Positions 7,740 through 17,649 of a DNA stretch of 64,000 bases are shown piece by piece; position 1 is the stretch's first letter, and every line of letters starts with the position of its first letter. The notes under the pieces were generated by a model. The model did no database searches. It was not told where the DNA came from and saw only the letters and a list, made by a program, of their open reading frames with translations. A program made the position numbers and the translations under genes. This DNA is from an uncultured Granulosicoccaceae bacterium (lineage in GTDB: Bacteria; Pseudomonadota; Gammaproteobacteria; Granulosicoccales; Granulosicoccaceae): contig CALGLE010000020.1 of assembly GCA_937930305.1 (NCBI GenBank), positions 62,001 through 126,000 on the forward strand, in the 5' to 3' direction.

Positions 7740-9824
7740 TTAGAATCCGCGCGCTTCCGGTGGGGCATCGATAACATCCGCGGGGCTAAAACCCAAAGCC
7801 GCACCGTAGAACCATAACTCTAACTCTAACGCACGAACCAAGGTAGCCGCTTGCCGCCACCCATGCTGCTCGCCTTTAAACACCACATAGGCGTGCGCCA
7901 AACCTTGTTTCGCTACAGCAGCCACAATGGCTTCTGATTGAGCCGGCGGCACCACTTTATCTTCATCACCTTGCAACACCAACAGCGGTACGTTGATATC
8001 TTGCGCGTGGTGAATGGGAGAGCGTTCTTTATAACGCTGTGCGTGTTCTGGGTAGGCACCAATTAAGTTATCCAGATATCGGCTTTCAAATTTATGCGTA
8101 TCAGCTAATAAGCCTTCTAAATCAGCGACACCATACAAACTCGTACCCGCGGCGAACACATCCGACAATTGCAGCGCACGAAGCACCGTTAAACCGCCAG
8201 CTGAACCACCCCGTATGACACATCGCTTTGCATCCACACGACCGGTTTCAGCTAAATACTTAGCCGCATTTACGCAGTCTTCTACATCCACCACGCCCCA
8301 AGCCTCGTTTAAGCCTTGCCGGTATTGACGACCGAAACCACTGGAGCCGCGATAATTCACATCCGCTACCGCGAAACCGCGGGATGTCCAAAATTGTATG
8401 GCCATGCGCAGTGCCGGTGTGGCATGCGAGGTGGGGCCTCCGTGGCCCATCACGATTAAGGGCGGTAGTTCGTTTTTGGGGCCGATGCAGCTCGCCGATG
8501 TGGGTGCATAAAAAAACGCGTAAGACATGTCGCCGCCGGATGAAAAGCTAACCCCTTCGGCCAAAGAGCCTTGAAATTGTCCGGCCGATTCGTTTACCTG
8601 ATTCAGCAGCGGGTATCCCGATCCATGCAGTCGAACCTGCTCGGCTGAGAATCGAATGTGTGTTGATTCAGCGTCTTGCATTTCAACCAAAGCCAATAGA
8701 CCACCGTCGGTGGTTGCCGAAAAACCTCGCACCGCCACACACTCTAAAGCGAGCGGGTGAATTTCCCCTTTGTGGTTAAGTACCATTATGCGGTCGCTGG
8801 CCTCCTGCGTCACTGCCATCGCTAACCAAGGCGCAGATGTATCGTCAGGCGACATCCGTTTGTCGTTAACCGATGAAGTGGTGAGCTCAATGAATCGAGT
8901 CGTGCCAATCGCCCAAGCTGGCGCGCCCACTTCAGAACTTTCAAAGTGGGTCAGTGTGTTCAAATCCCCCGTGTCCATCGAGATCGCGTGTAAATTCCAC
9001 CAACCCGATTGATCACTGGAAAAAACCAAACGACCATCACGCACCCATTGAGGACCAACGATGGATTCAGATTGTCCTCCTGCGTAGTGTTTTACCTCAC
9101 TAATGGATATAGATTTAGCGCCCGCGGTGTTTAATCTTGCGACCATCAACTCGGTGGTATCCCACGGCATATTGGGATGATGCCATTGCAACCAACACAA
9201 CCATTGTCCATCGGGTGATACACGCGGGTTGGAAACAAAGTCTGCCGATTGGCTTAAAACCCGAATGGCTGAGGCATCGTTAACCGCTGATCCATCGGCG
9301 GGAATGGCGACAATCACATTAGCGGGCTCATGCTCAGCTGCCTGGGCCACATTGAAACGCTGACGTTCATCGCCGTGTAATTCAGCCACGGCGATGACCC
9401 AAGATCCGTCAGGTGTTTCTGCACCGTCAGCAAAACGCAAAGCGTGCTCACTTAACGGTTCGGGCGTAATGGGTTCAGGCTTTTGCATGGACGTGATATC
9501 ACCGTTACAACGGTACAGGCGCTGATCAGCCCACTGGCAAAAATATAACGCCGATTGGCCAGTCCACCAAGCGCGGCCACCGTATTCATGAACCCGTGTT
9601 CGCACAGAATATTCTGATGGCAAAACATCCGACACAGCCCCTGAGTTCTTTCGGCGAACCAAAGCGACACGACCGGCTTCGCCCGGCCTGGATTCTGTAG
9701 CAAGAAACAGGGATTGGTACTCAGACATCACACCAAATGTGCTGCTTGAAGCGGTGACTATTTCAGCGCTCAATGCTGAAGGCCAAGTGCCATAAGCTAA
9801 TTCGTTTTTTACCGGATCACTCAT
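7740..9824 (-). CDS. prolyl oligopeptidase-family (S9) serine peptidase
   Basis: A 694-residue alpha/beta-hydrolase peptidase with an N-terminal beta-propeller (about residues 1-410) and a C-terminal S9 catalytic domain. The catalytic triad can be placed: Ser541 in GGSAGG, Asp622 in QGDEDKVVPP and His654 in GEQHGW. The oxyanion region GHGGPT is present. There is no signal peptide, so it is probably cytoplasmic and cleaves short peptides or acylated amino acids. Its ATG overlaps the stop of the upstream permease gene by four bases (ATGA), making it the last gene of the uup-aminotransferase-permease run. Confidence 0.92.
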   Translation of the reverse strand: MSDPVKNELAYGTWPSALSAEIVTASSSTFGVMSEYQSLFLATESRPGEAGRVALVRRKNSGAVSDVLPSEYSVRTRVHEYGGRAWWTGQSALYFCQWADQRLYRCNGDITSMQKPEPITPEPLSEHALRFADGAETPDGSWVIAVAELHGDERQRFNVAQAAEHEPANVIVAIPADGSAVNDASAIRVLSQSADFVSNPRVSPDGQWLCWLQWHHPNMPWDTTELMVARLNTAGAKSISISEVKHYAGGQSESIVGPQWVRDGRLVFSSDQSGWWNLHAISMDTGDLNTLTHFESSEVGAPAWAIGTTRFIELTTSSVNDKRMSPDDTSAPWLAMAVTQEASDRIMVLNHKGEIHPLALECVAVRGFSATTDGGLLALVEMQDAESTHIRFSAEQVRLHGSGYPLLNQVNESAGQFQGSLAEGVSFSSGGDMSYAFFYAPTSASCIGPKNELPPLIVMGHGGPTSHATPALRMAIQFWTSRGFAVADVNYRGSSGFGRQYRQGLNEAWGVVDVEDCVNAAKYLAETGRVDAKRCVIRGGSAGGLTVLRALQLSDVFAAGTSLYGVADLEGLLADTHKFESRYLDNLIGAYPEHAQRYKERSPIHHAQDINVPLLVLQGDEDKVVPPAQSEAIVAAVAKQGLAHAYVVFKGEQHGWRQAATLVRALELELWFYGAALGFSPADVIDAPPEARGF

Positions 9825-10717
9825 AGCGCTACTCCTTGTCGTTCACGCAACCACAGATACAAACCACTTGCGATAATAATCGAGGTGCCAATGAATGTGG
9901 ATACGCTGGGAGTTTGCTGAAAAATAAACCAACTGAAAAACACAACATAAATGGCTTGTGAATACACAGTGGGGGCCAGAACCGAAGCTTCAGCGTGTCG
10001 ATGTGCGCGGGTCAACATCGTATGGCCAAGCATACCCAGGCTACCGATCATCAGGGCAACCAAAAAGGATGTGCCGCTGATGTCCAATGACAACGGCGCT
10101 ATAAAAAATACCGCAGGCGTTAACAGCAGTGTGGCAATACCAGATGTATAGAACTGCATGATGGCGTTGGAGTCCACACCCGCCATGCGACGAGACATAA
10201 CAAAGTAGCCAGCAACACACACTGCCGCAATTAAACATAAAACTATGTGAGGGTCGAACGATTCATTCCAGGGTGAGACAATCACCAACACACCACAAAA
10301 ACCCACAAACACCGCGGTTAATCGACGAATGCCCACCACTTCCCCCAACACGGGCACGCTAAGCAAACAAACAATTAATGGGATGGAGAAAAAAATAGCA
10401 ATGGTGATGGTAAGAGGTAAGTACAACAGGCTGGCGAAATTGAACAAGGTGCCTAGCAGTAACAGTGACCCTCTAAACGCTTGCAACATTGGTTTTTTTG
10501 AACGCACCAGCCCAGGCCCATGACGAGGCCAGAAAAGAACGATAACCCACGCAAAGTGAACAACATAACGAAGCCATGTCACCTGCAGCGCCGTCATGGT
10601 GGACATAACTAGCCACTTTGCACCGGTATCCATGGTGGTAAAGCATAGAAAAGCGAGAAGATTTAACGCGACCGCAAAACCTAATCGGCGTTCGGTTGAA
10701 TGTTCATCATTGCCCAT
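9821..10717 (-). CDS. EamA/DMT-family permease
   Basis: A 298-residue drug/metabolite transporter with ten predicted membrane helices made of two EamA repeats. The first repeat begins FAVALNLLAFLCFTTMDTGAK; the second ends QTPSVSTFIGTSIIIASGLYL. The family mostly exports amino acids, nucleosides or other small metabolites; the substrate here is not known. I prefer the start at 10717, whose ATG overlaps the aminotransferase stop by eleven bases; an upstream start at 10771 would add 18 mostly polar residues. It ends in a four-base overlap with the S9 peptidase gene. The arrangement with an oligopeptidase hints at amino-acid or peptide-derived metabolite efflux, which is only an inference. Confidence 0.85.
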   Translation of the reverse strand: MGNDEHSTERRLGFAVALNLLAFLCFTTMDTGAKWLVMSTMTALQVTWLRYVVHFAWVIVLFWPRHGPGLVRSKKPMLQAFRGSLLLLGTLFNFASLLYLPLTITIAIFFSIPLIVCLLSVPVLGEVVGIRRLTAVFVGFCGVLVIVSPWNESFDPHIVLCLIAAVCVAGYFVMSRRMAGVDSNAIMQFYTSGIATLLLTPAVFFIAPLSLDISGTSFLVALMIGSLGMLGHTMLTRAHRHAEASVLAPTVYSQAIYVVFFSWFIFQQTPSVSTFIGTSIIIASGLYLWLRERQGVAL

Positions 10718-11930
10718 CAATTTGCGCCGCCACCGATGCGATGATACAACCCACATGCTGGCAATCGTCAACGCTAAACGTCAATGGAATACGCACATCA
10801 AATAGGGTTGATAGAATCTGATCGGTTTTTGGCAATTCATGAGCTTCGACATAATGCCAACTGCTGTGCTGGCTGGTAAAGGCCACAGGGGTCGGGTTAC
10901 CAAACCACTTCAGTTCCACACCCAATGCCGCGCATCGTTTTACAAAGTCTTTACACCCATTTTCATCCAACCACGGGGTGCGAAATTGTAAGGAACTGCC
11001 GATGCGCATGGACGCATCTGTTGGCTGTGGCAAGGCGATTCGATTCGACGCACTTATCGCATCCCGCATGGCCTCATAGCGTTCGTTCCAGCGCCGTAAA
11101 TTTGTATCCAAATGAGGCAACTGAGCTAATAACATGGCTGCACGAACGTTGTCCATTCGGCCTGAACAATTCGGCATCTCTAAACGAATGGATTCGAACA
11201 CATCCGCAGACGGCGCTGCCCCATGACGTTCATACAACATGTAGGAGCCCGACAACACGATGGCACGAGCCGCCAATTCAGGATCGTTTGTGGTGAGAAA
11301 ACCGCCCTCTCCCGAATTAATGTGCTTGTAGGTTTGTGTGCTAAAACACGCCACATGACCAAAATTACCGCTTAGGGTGCCATCAAATGTTGCCCCCATG
11401 GTGTGAGCACAATCTTCCACCACGGTGAGGCTGTGTTCGTTCGCGATACGCATCAACTCATGCATATTCGCCAAATGTCCTCGCATGTGTGATAACAATA
11501 AAACCGCACCTGAATGCTGTGCCGCTTTTATTGCTAAGTCCTCTAAATCGATCACTAAATTTTCATTGGCCTCCACTAACACAGCTTGGGCATTGACCGA
11601 TTGAATCGCTCCCGGAACTGGCGCTAAGGTGAAAGCATTGGTTAGAACGACATCATCAGGTTTTACACCGACGGCTCGTAACGCCGTTGACATAGCGTAG
11701 CCGCCAGAGGCACACGCTAAGCAGTATTGGCTTTGTTGCCAACTTGCGTATGCCGCTTCCAAGCGTGACACGATCGATAGTTCATCCGCCGATTGGTTGT
11801 AGCGATGCAGTCGTCCCGAACGCATCACTTCAGCTACCGCTTCCACAGCGGCCTCAGGTAGTGGCTCTTGCAGAGTAAAATCCCCACTAAATGCTTTCAC
11901 GGGTTCACCCAAATGATGTTCATTCGACAT
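10707..11930 (-). CDS. DegT/DnrJ/EryC1/StrS-family PLP aminotransferase
   Basis: A PLP enzyme of 407 residues from the preferred start at 11930, where GGAG stands ahead of the ATG; a start at 11975 would add 15 residues inside the uup coding end. The PLP lysine is Lys202 in STQTYKHINSGEGG, typical of the DegT family. The family usually transaminates keto-sugars at C3 or C4, but here there are no sugar-nucleotide genes nearby, so the substrate is open. Relatives of this kind exist outside polysaccharide clusters. It lies between uup and an EamA permease with overlaps on both sides, so it is probably translated as part of that operon. Confidence 0.85.
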   Translation of the reverse strand: MSNEHHLGEPVKAFSGDFTLQEPLPEAAVEAVAEVMRSGRLHRYNQSADELSIVSRLEAAYASWQQSQYCLACASGGYAMSTALRAVGVKPDDVVLTNAFTLAPVPGAIQSVNAQAVLVEANENLVIDLEDLAIKAAQHSGAVLLLSHMRGHLANMHELMRIANEHSLTVVEDCAHTMGATFDGTLSGNFGHVACFSTQTYKHINSGEGGFLTTNDPELAARAIVLSGSYMLYERHGAAPSADVFESIRLEMPNCSGRMDNVRAAMLLAQLPHLDTNLRRWNERYEAMRDAISASNRIALPQPTDASMRIGSSLQFRTPWLDENGCKDFVKRCAALGVELKWFGNPTPVAFTSQHSSWHYVEAHELPKTDQILSTLFDVRIPLTFSVDDCQHVGCIIASVAAQIDGQ

Positions 11931-11932
11931 AA

Positions 11933-13837
11933 TTAACTTGAAACTCCACGCTGCGCGCTGTCCAGCTGATCCCAACGCTCAAACAAGCGTTCAAGTTTTG
12001 CATTCGCTTTATCCGCTGCCTCAATCACCGTGGTGGTATCTTTTCCACTGGTATAAAAATCGGTTGCCGCCATTTGGTTTTGCAGCTGTTCTAATTCTTT
12101 TTCGACGCGTTCAATATCCGCTGGTAAGCCGTCTAACTCACGTTGGTCTTTATAACTGAGTTTGACGGTTTTAACTGGCTGTTTGGCCGCGTTTTTTGCA
12201 GGTTTGCTAGCTGACTTCGACGCCGCTGCTGACCCCGCACCCGTTTGGGCTGCAAATTGTCGCATCGCGTCTGAATAACCACCCACATAATCAAACACGC
12301 GGCCGTTTTCACCAAAAACCAACGTACTGGTGACCGTGTTATCCAGAAACTCACGATCGTGGCTGATGAGTAGAACGGTGCCTGTATAATCAGATACCAG
12401 CACCTCCAATAATTCTAAGGTTTCAACATCCAAATCATTGGTGGGTTCGTCTAACACCAAAAAATTTGAGGGTTTTAAAAACAATTTCGCTAGCATTAAG
12501 CGATTCGTTTCCCCACCAGAGAGTGCCGTGATTGGAGCCCGCGCCCGCGCTGGCATGAATAGAAAGTCTTGTAGATAGCCAATGATGTGTTTGGTCTCGC
12601 CATTAACGGTAACCATATCTTGCCCACCACTGACGTTATCCATCGCCGACAGATCGTGCCTTAACTGGGCACGCAGCTGATCAAAATAGGCAATATCTAA
12701 ATTGGTGCCGAGCTTTACAGAACCTGACTGCGGTTCAAGCTGCCCCAATAACAATCGCACCAACGTAGATTTTCCGACACCGTTGGGACCCACAATTCCG
12801 ATTTTGTCCCCACGCATCATGGTGGTAGAAAAGTTTTTAACCACGGCCTTGTCATCAAAACCAAAATGGATGCCTTCGGCCTCAACCACAACTTTGCCCG
12901 ATTTCTCACCCACGTTGGCAGCCAGTTGCGCCGTGCCTAGCCGATCAATACGTTGACTACGCTCAGTACGCATTTGCTTTAAGGCTCTTACCCGACCTTC
13001 GTTACGGGTGCGTCGTGCTTTAATACCTTGTCGAATCCAACGTTCTTCTTCAGCTAGTCGCTTATCAAATAGTGCATTCTGCTGTTGTTCCGCTTCCAGT
13101 GCGGCGGCTTTGCCAGATAAATACGTATCGTGATTGCCAGGCCAATCCGTTAACAAGCCACGGTCAAGTTCGATGATTCGATTCGCAAGCTGTTTCAAAA
13201 ACGCTCGATCGTGGGTGACAAACACTAACGTGCACCGAAGGCCCATCAAGGTTTGCTCTAACCATTCAATTGAGGGTATGTCTAAATGGTTGGTGGGCTC
13301 GTCTAACAATAAAATGTCGGGTTGCGTTAATAGAGCCTTGGCTAACAAGACTCGGCGTCGCAATCCACCAGATAAAGTATTAAATAGCACCTCACCATTC
13401 AAACTCATGCGCGAGAGAATTTCATTGATGCGTTGAGATACGCTCCAACCATCCACGGCATCGATTTTGGCCTGCAAATGAGACAATTCCTCTCCGTCTC
13501 CGATACCATCGGCCAATTCCATCGAAACGCGCTGGTAGTCCACCAACAGTTGCCCTACTTCCCCAACGGCGCTGGCTACCACGTCAGCCACCGTGCCATC
13601 CAATGTGGTGGGCACATCCTGAGGTAAGTAGGCTACCTGCACACCTTGCCGAAAAACAATCTCACCCGAATCGGGTTGTTGCTGGCCTGCCAATAGTTTT
13701 AATAAAGTGGATTTACCCGTACCGTTGCGCCCTACCAGCGCGATACGCTGGTCACCGTCGATAGCAAACGAGGCTTGTGACAAAACCGGCTTATCACCGA
13801 AACTGATTGACAATGACTGTACGCGAGCCAGACTCAT
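11933..13837 (-). CDS. uup: ABC-F family ATPase, Uup-like
   Basis: A 634-residue soluble protein with two ABC domains and no membrane segments. The first Walker A GRNGTGKST is at 36-44 with signature LSGGLRRR; the second Walker A is GPNGVGKST with signature LSGGETNR; both Walker B motifs read LLDEPTNHLD or LDEPTNDLD. A charged linker and a C-terminal coiled coil (about residues 545-630, with EKELEQLQNQM) match Uup rather than EttA or YheS. ABC-F proteins act on ribosomes; Uup is also tied to precise excision of transposons and to large-subunit assembly. It leads a four-gene run with aminotransferase, permease and peptidase. A 65-base gap separates it from a divergent outer-membrane gene. Confidence 0.92.
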   Translation of the reverse strand: MSLARVQSLSISFGDKPVLSQASFAIDGDQRIALVGRNGTGKSTLLKLLAGQQQPDSGEIVFRQGVQVAYLPQDVPTTLDGTVADVVASAVGEVGQLLVDYQRVSMELADGIGDGEELSHLQAKIDAVDGWSVSQRINEILSRMSLNGEVLFNTLSGGLRRRVLLAKALLTQPDILLLDEPTNHLDIPSIEWLEQTLMGLRCTLVFVTHDRAFLKQLANRIIELDRGLLTDWPGNHDTYLSGKAAALEAEQQQNALFDKRLAEEERWIRQGIKARRTRNEGRVRALKQMRTERSQRIDRLGTAQLAANVGEKSGKVVVEAEGIHFGFDDKAVVKNFSTTMMRGDKIGIVGPNGVGKSTLVRLLLGQLEPQSGSVKLGTNLDIAYFDQLRAQLRHDLSAMDNVSGGQDMVTVNGETKHIIGYLQDFLFMPARARAPITALSGGETNRLMLAKLFLKPSNFLVLDEPTNDLDVETLELLEVLVSDYTGTVLLISHDREFLDNTVTSTLVFGENGRVFDYVGGYSDAMRQFAAQTGAGSAAASKSASKPAKNAAKQPVKTVKLSYKDQRELDGLPADIERVEKELEQLQNQMAATDFYTSGKDTTTVIEAADKANAKLERLFERWDQLDSAQRGVSS

Positions 13838-13902
13838 GAATTACCCGAGCAAATGCGGAAAATGTAATGCCTGTGTTATGCGCGAAATTCACCTAAAAAT
13901 CA

Positions 13903-14640
13903 ATGGCTTCGAAGGACATGTACCCAGAACTCATAAGCCGCGGTAAACGCGCACCCCATAAATTTGCGGTACTTGCACTTTTGCTCAGCCTGACGGCGGC
14001 TTTGTTAGCGCCGTCCAGCGCCGTCGCTGATTGGGACGGTGGCATTCAGGGCGGCGCTGTGATTCGAAACGGCGTGCAGTCCAATCGCTTGCGTTTATCG
14101 CTCACGAACGATGTGCGCCCGCTCAGCCACTACCTCTACGCCGATTGGATCATCAATTCTGGGGACGACAGCTACGAGGCGGGCTATCGACCGCGTTATT
14201 GGTTTACCGATGTGTTCTACAGTTTTGGCGAGCTGACATTTCGCACAGATAAGGCCATCGGCGTGGACCGGGAGACCACCGAAAGCCTCGGCCTGGGGTA
14301 CCAATTATTGAATACTCAAACACAATCGGCTTTTGTTGAGGTGGCGGCCGGCGCTCGCCAGCTGACCTTCTCAGATACAAATTTGGAAGATTTGTCCCAA
14401 CCCTTCGGCCGAGCGCGAGCCAGCTACGCACAACGGCTTGGAGAAATCCTTCGCTTGGGACTCGATGCTTCAACCACCGTATCAGACGAAATCACAGAAT
14501 CCAATGCCGAGATTGGGCTGACGCTCAATTTAAATACGTTTGCAGTTACCTTAGGTTATCGCGTGATTCAGCAGCGCATTAACGGGCAGCCGGCCATCAG
14601 TGATGATACGACCACGCTATCGTTCAACTACAGCCTCTAA
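13903..14640 (+). CDS. DUF481-like outer-membrane beta-barrel protein
   Basis: A 245-residue protein with a signal peptide ending ADW at about residue 43 and then a pattern of alternating hydrophobic residues typical of beta-strands, ending in an aromatic-rich C-terminal strand (TTTLSFNYSL). The repeats of aromatic strands (RPRYWFTDVFYSFGELTFRTD) fit the DUF481 family, a putative salt-induced outer-membrane protein group (YdiY-like). An alternative start at Met6 (13918) is possible, since the first residues are polar. Its stop lies only three bases from the stop of the facing DUF4403 gene. Confidence 0.7.
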   Translation: MASKDMYPELISRGKRAPHKFAVLALLLSLTAALLAPSSAVADWDGGIQGGAVIRNGVQSNRLRLSLTNDVRPLSHYLYADWIINSGDDSYEAGYRPRYWFTDVFYSFGELTFRTDKAIGVDRETTESLGLGYQLLNTQTQSAFVEVAAGARQLTFSDTNLEDLSQPFGRARASYAQRLGEILRLGLDASTTVSDEITESNAEIGLTLNLNTFAVTLGYRVIQQRINGQPAISDDTTTLSFNYSL

Positions 14641-14643
14641 ACG

Positions 14644-16269
14644 CTAGCGCGCGGCTGGCCATGCCTTGCCACTAAAACGAATCACCCAATTAGCGCTCAG
14701 TTGCGCATCCAGGGCCATGCCCTGACCCAAGGCGGCAATATCATTAACTTGAAGAACTGCTGTGTTGGAATGCCAAAGGCCGCCATACGAGGTAAGGCTT
14801 GCTTGCACAGCGGTGTCCAACGCAGAATTCAACTTTTTCGTCAGTGCATCTATCGATTCCCCAACGGGCACCGTGGATTGCTGCGCTAACGTTTTCTGAA
14901 CATGACGTTGCATGAGCCCAAAAACTGCGTTGTCTAGAGAGAATTTGCTGCCTGGCTCAAGCGATGTCACACTCGCCTGTACCGCCTGAAACTCTAAGTT
15001 GCGCGCTTGCGAATCCCACACCGGGGTGGTTTCCACACGCATCACACCCCGTAAATTTTTCTCACCAAAGCCCAAGGCTTTTTGTATCCACCCGCTAAAA
15101 CCGTCAGACGCTTTTACCAAAGCCTCAAATTGTGTTTCTAGAGTCAACGCGCTGTCATTCTCACTAACGCCTGGAAGTAAAGACACGGTTTTTAGCACCA
15201 CTTCATTACCCCCTTCATCTTTTCCTAAATTCCGATGGGCATAATTGTCTTCAGCAAACTCCGACATGGCTTGATGTGTGACATGAACGTTTAAACGCTG
15301 ACTGGAATGAGACTTCATGTTTGGATCAAAGACCAAGCGCGAGCCAGTTAACAAGGACGGGGTATTCTGAATTTCAGGGTCTGCCAAAGGCGTGGCTAAC
15401 GTCTTCCACTTGGCGGCACACTCACTGATACGTAACCGTGATGCGACATCTTCCTCAGTTAATCCAAACTGTAAATTAATCTGTGAGTCCACCCCGACAA
15501 CCAGACCTAAGGTTTTGTTATCCCGCAGCGTCTGAACCGACCAGTGCAGTTTTTGGGGATGAATGATCCATAACCCGGGGCCGGTATTCTCCCTTGTCGC
15601 ATCCACGTGACACATCGACCAAAACGGTGCGAGCTGATTTAATATCCGATCGCAATTGAGCTCGTCGTTAATGCGTTTTTGCAGCTTGCCCACTTGCTTT
15701 TGTAATGCGTCTTCTAATACCTCAGTTAAACTAATTTTAATATTTCCGGCCAAAACAGCGGTGGGGTTTGAAACCCACTTCGGCGTGATGTTGGCTTGCA
15801 CAAATGGGCACCCGTTTTCCGTTCCTGTAACAAGTACATCCACTAACGCAATAAATTCAGCATGCACCGGCACCGAGCGAATACCCAGCGCTCGAGCAAC
15901 GTCACCGTCAACACCAACACGAGCGTTCACTTCTAAGGGTACATCCACCCGCAAATTACGTGATTCATTTGTCGGTTGTGGAATGACGATCGCGCCGGTG
16001 CGATCGACACGGTATTCCCAGTTGGCGTCCCCACAGGCTTTTAACCCCAGGAGCCGCTTACAGACTTTACGTTCACCATCACCCACAAATTCGGATGGCA
16101 CACTTCGCGATAACCAGTCCGATAAGTCGTTTACCGGCAGCTCTGCGCTAATCGATAACATCGATCCTGGTTGATTCAAAGATTCTGTCGTTTGAGCATC
16201 CGCTGCCGAGGACAACCCCAGCAAGCAAAAAATGGTAAAAATCAGTCTGGCTAAGGCTGTCGAACGCAT
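14644..16269 (-). CDS. exported DUF4403 protein
   Basis: A 541-residue exported protein from the preferred start at 16269 (MRSTALARL), which gives a clean signal peptide ending SSAADAQT; a start 87 bases upstream would put 29 non-signal residues in front. It matches DUF4403, a family of unknown function in Gram-negative bacteria, with long alternating amphipathic strands and the region ITPKWVSNPTAVLAG. The fold may resemble lipid-binding tubular proteins, but this is only a guess. Several cysteines (e.g. in CKRLLGLKACGD) suggest periplasmic disulfides. It converges with the DUF481-like gene at a three-base spacing and has a separate 188-base promoter region upstream that it shares with the CoA-transferase. 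Confidence 0.7.
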   Translation of the reverse strand: MRSTALARLIFTIFCLLGLSSAADAQTTESLNQPGSMLSISAELPVNDLSDWLSRSVPSEFVGDGERKVCKRLLGLKACGDANWEYRVDRTGAIVIPQPTNESRNLRVDVPLEVNARVGVDGDVARALGIRSVPVHAEFIALVDVLVTGTENGCPFVQANITPKWVSNPTAVLAGNIKISLTEVLEDALQKQVGKLQKRINDELNCDRILNQLAPFWSMCHVDATRENTGPGLWIIHPQKLHWSVQTLRDNKTLGLVVGVDSQINLQFGLTEEDVASRLRISECAAKWKTLATPLADPEIQNTPSLLTGSRLVFDPNMKSHSSQRLNVHVTHQAMSEFAEDNYAHRNLGKDEGGNEVVLKTVSLLPGVSENDSALTLETQFEALVKASDGFSGWIQKALGFGEKNLRGVMRVETTPVWDSQARNLEFQAVQASVTSLEPGSKFSLDNAVFGLMQRHVQKTLAQQSTVPVGESIDALTKKLNSALDTAVQASLTSYGGLWHSNTAVLQVNDIAALGQGMALDAQLSANWVIRFSGKAWPAAR

Positions 16270-16376
16270 CGTGTTCCACCACCAATTTATTGGGACAACC
16301 GCTAGTTTGACAGAAAACCTGCAGCTCTCATGGGCGAATGCCGCTCGATTGGTCACGGCAACGTCTTCTCAGCTCT

Positions 16377-16390
16377 CTTAAGCACTTAAG
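16377..16390. promoter_or_regulatory. palindromic site between DUF4403 and CoA-transferase genes
   Basis: CTTAAG-CA-CTTAAG is a pair of identical six-base palindromes two bases apart, also near-symmetric outside (AGCTCT...AGCTCG). It stands in the 188-base divergent region about 107 bases from one start and 67 from the other. It could be an operator; no regulator is known. Confidence 0.3.
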
Positions 16391-16457
16391 CTCGCTACAA
16401 TAAAGCGAAATTTTGACTGATTTTCCGCACCCTTTCCCGCTATAGAAATGCAATTTC

Positions 16458-17636
16458 ATGAATAACCCTGATCCGCTAAACACCAACCCCGCTACTAAAG
16501 GGCCCTTGCACGGTCTACTGGTTGTGGCGATGGAACAGGCGGTAGCCGCCCCCTTGTGCACCGCTCGGTTGGCGGATGCGGGTGCGCGAGTGATCAAAAT
16601 TGAACGCGAACGCGGCGACTTTGCGCGTGGTTACGACACCGCGGCCGCCGGCGATAGCAGCTATTTCGCGTGGTTAAATCATGGTAAAGAATCGTTAACC
16701 CTTAACTTCAAAGAAGCCGAAGATGAGGCGCTATTACGCAGGTTACTGCAACAAGCTGATGTGTTTGTGCAAAATCTTGCTCCTGGCTCGATGGCACGTC
16801 ATGGCTTCGCTGATGAAACCTTACGTGCTTTGTACCCCCGATTGATTACGTGCAATATTTCAGGGTATGGCGAATCAGATGCTGTCAGCGAACTCAAGGC
16901 TTACGACTTACTGGTGCAAGCCGAATCCGGGCTGCTCTCAATTTCTGGTGCGCCGGGTGCGCCTGGAAGAATTGGCGTTTCTTTGTGCGACATCGGCTGT
17001 GGGGTCAGTGCGCACGCAGGCATTTTGGAGGCTCTAATTCAGCGTGGCATAACCGGTGTTGGTAAAAGCGTCAATGTGTCATTGTTCGGTGTTACAGCAG
17101 AATGGATGAGCGTGCCGTTGGTGCACGCTGAAACCGGCGACGGTGCGCCGCGTCCCGTCGGCTTGCAACACCCAAGCATCGCGCCGTACGGCGCATACAC
17201 AACCAACGATAACGCGTTAACGCTGATAGCGATCCAAAATGAGGTGGAATGGGAAACCTTGTGCCGGCAGGTGTTGCAGTTGCCAAAACTATTAGCGAAT
17301 GAAAAATTCAGCGATAACGTTGCTCGAGTATCCAACCGTCATGCACTCGAGAACGAACTGCAAACCTGCATTCAACAATGGAGTGCAGACGAATTTCGTC
17401 AACGCCTAGCCAACTCAGCTATTGCATTTGGCGCGGTGAATTCGGTAGAGGAATTAGCAACACATCGCGCTTTGCATCGCCGCCACATCACAGCGTCTAC
17501 CGGTCAAAACTTATCACTACCGGCCCATCCCTATCACGCCATTGATTCGGCCACCAATACACCCAAACAGGGAGAACAACGCGTGCCGATGATTGGCGAA
17601 CACAGTCAATCAATAAGGCAGGAGTTCTCTGCCTGA
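16458..17636 (+). CDS. CaiB/BaiF class III CoA-transferase
   Basis: A 392-residue class III CoA-transferase. The expected catalytic aspartate is Asp150 in KAYDLLVQAESGL; the N-terminal fold begins with LLVVAMEQAVAAPLCTARLADAGARV and is followed by the KIERERGDFAR stretch that holds CoA. The family moves CoA between carboxylic acids, for example itaconate, mesaconate, succinate or glutarate, via a mixed anhydride on the Asp. No pathway gene is adjacent, so the acid is open. Glutarate would suit gcdH at 2.6-3.9 kb, but this is only a possibility. Start ATG at 16458 lies after a short A/T-rich leader. Confidence 0.88.
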   Translation: MNNPDPLNTNPATKGPLHGLLVVAMEQAVAAPLCTARLADAGARVIKIERERGDFARGYDTAAAGDSSYFAWLNHGKESLTLNFKEAEDEALLRRLLQQADVFVQNLAPGSMARHGFADETLRALYPRLITCNISGYGESDAVSELKAYDLLVQAESGLLSISGAPGAPGRIGVSLCDIGCGVSAHAGILEALIQRGITGVGKSVNVSLFGVTAEWMSVPLVHAETGDGAPRPVGLQHPSIAPYGAYTTNDNALTLIAIQNEVEWETLCRQVLQLPKLLANEKFSDNVARVSNRHALENELQTCIQQWSADEFRQRLANSAIAFGAVNSVEELATHRALHRRHITASTGQNLSLPAHPYHAIDSATNTPKQGEQRVPMIGEHSQSIRQEFSA

Positions 17637-17649
17637 ATCCGATATTTTT

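Noticed and set aside
2644-17636. Functional link of glutaryl-CoA dehydrogenase with the class III CoA-transferase
   Set aside because: They are about 12.6 kb apart with unrelated genes between; the family alone does not fix glutarate as substrate.
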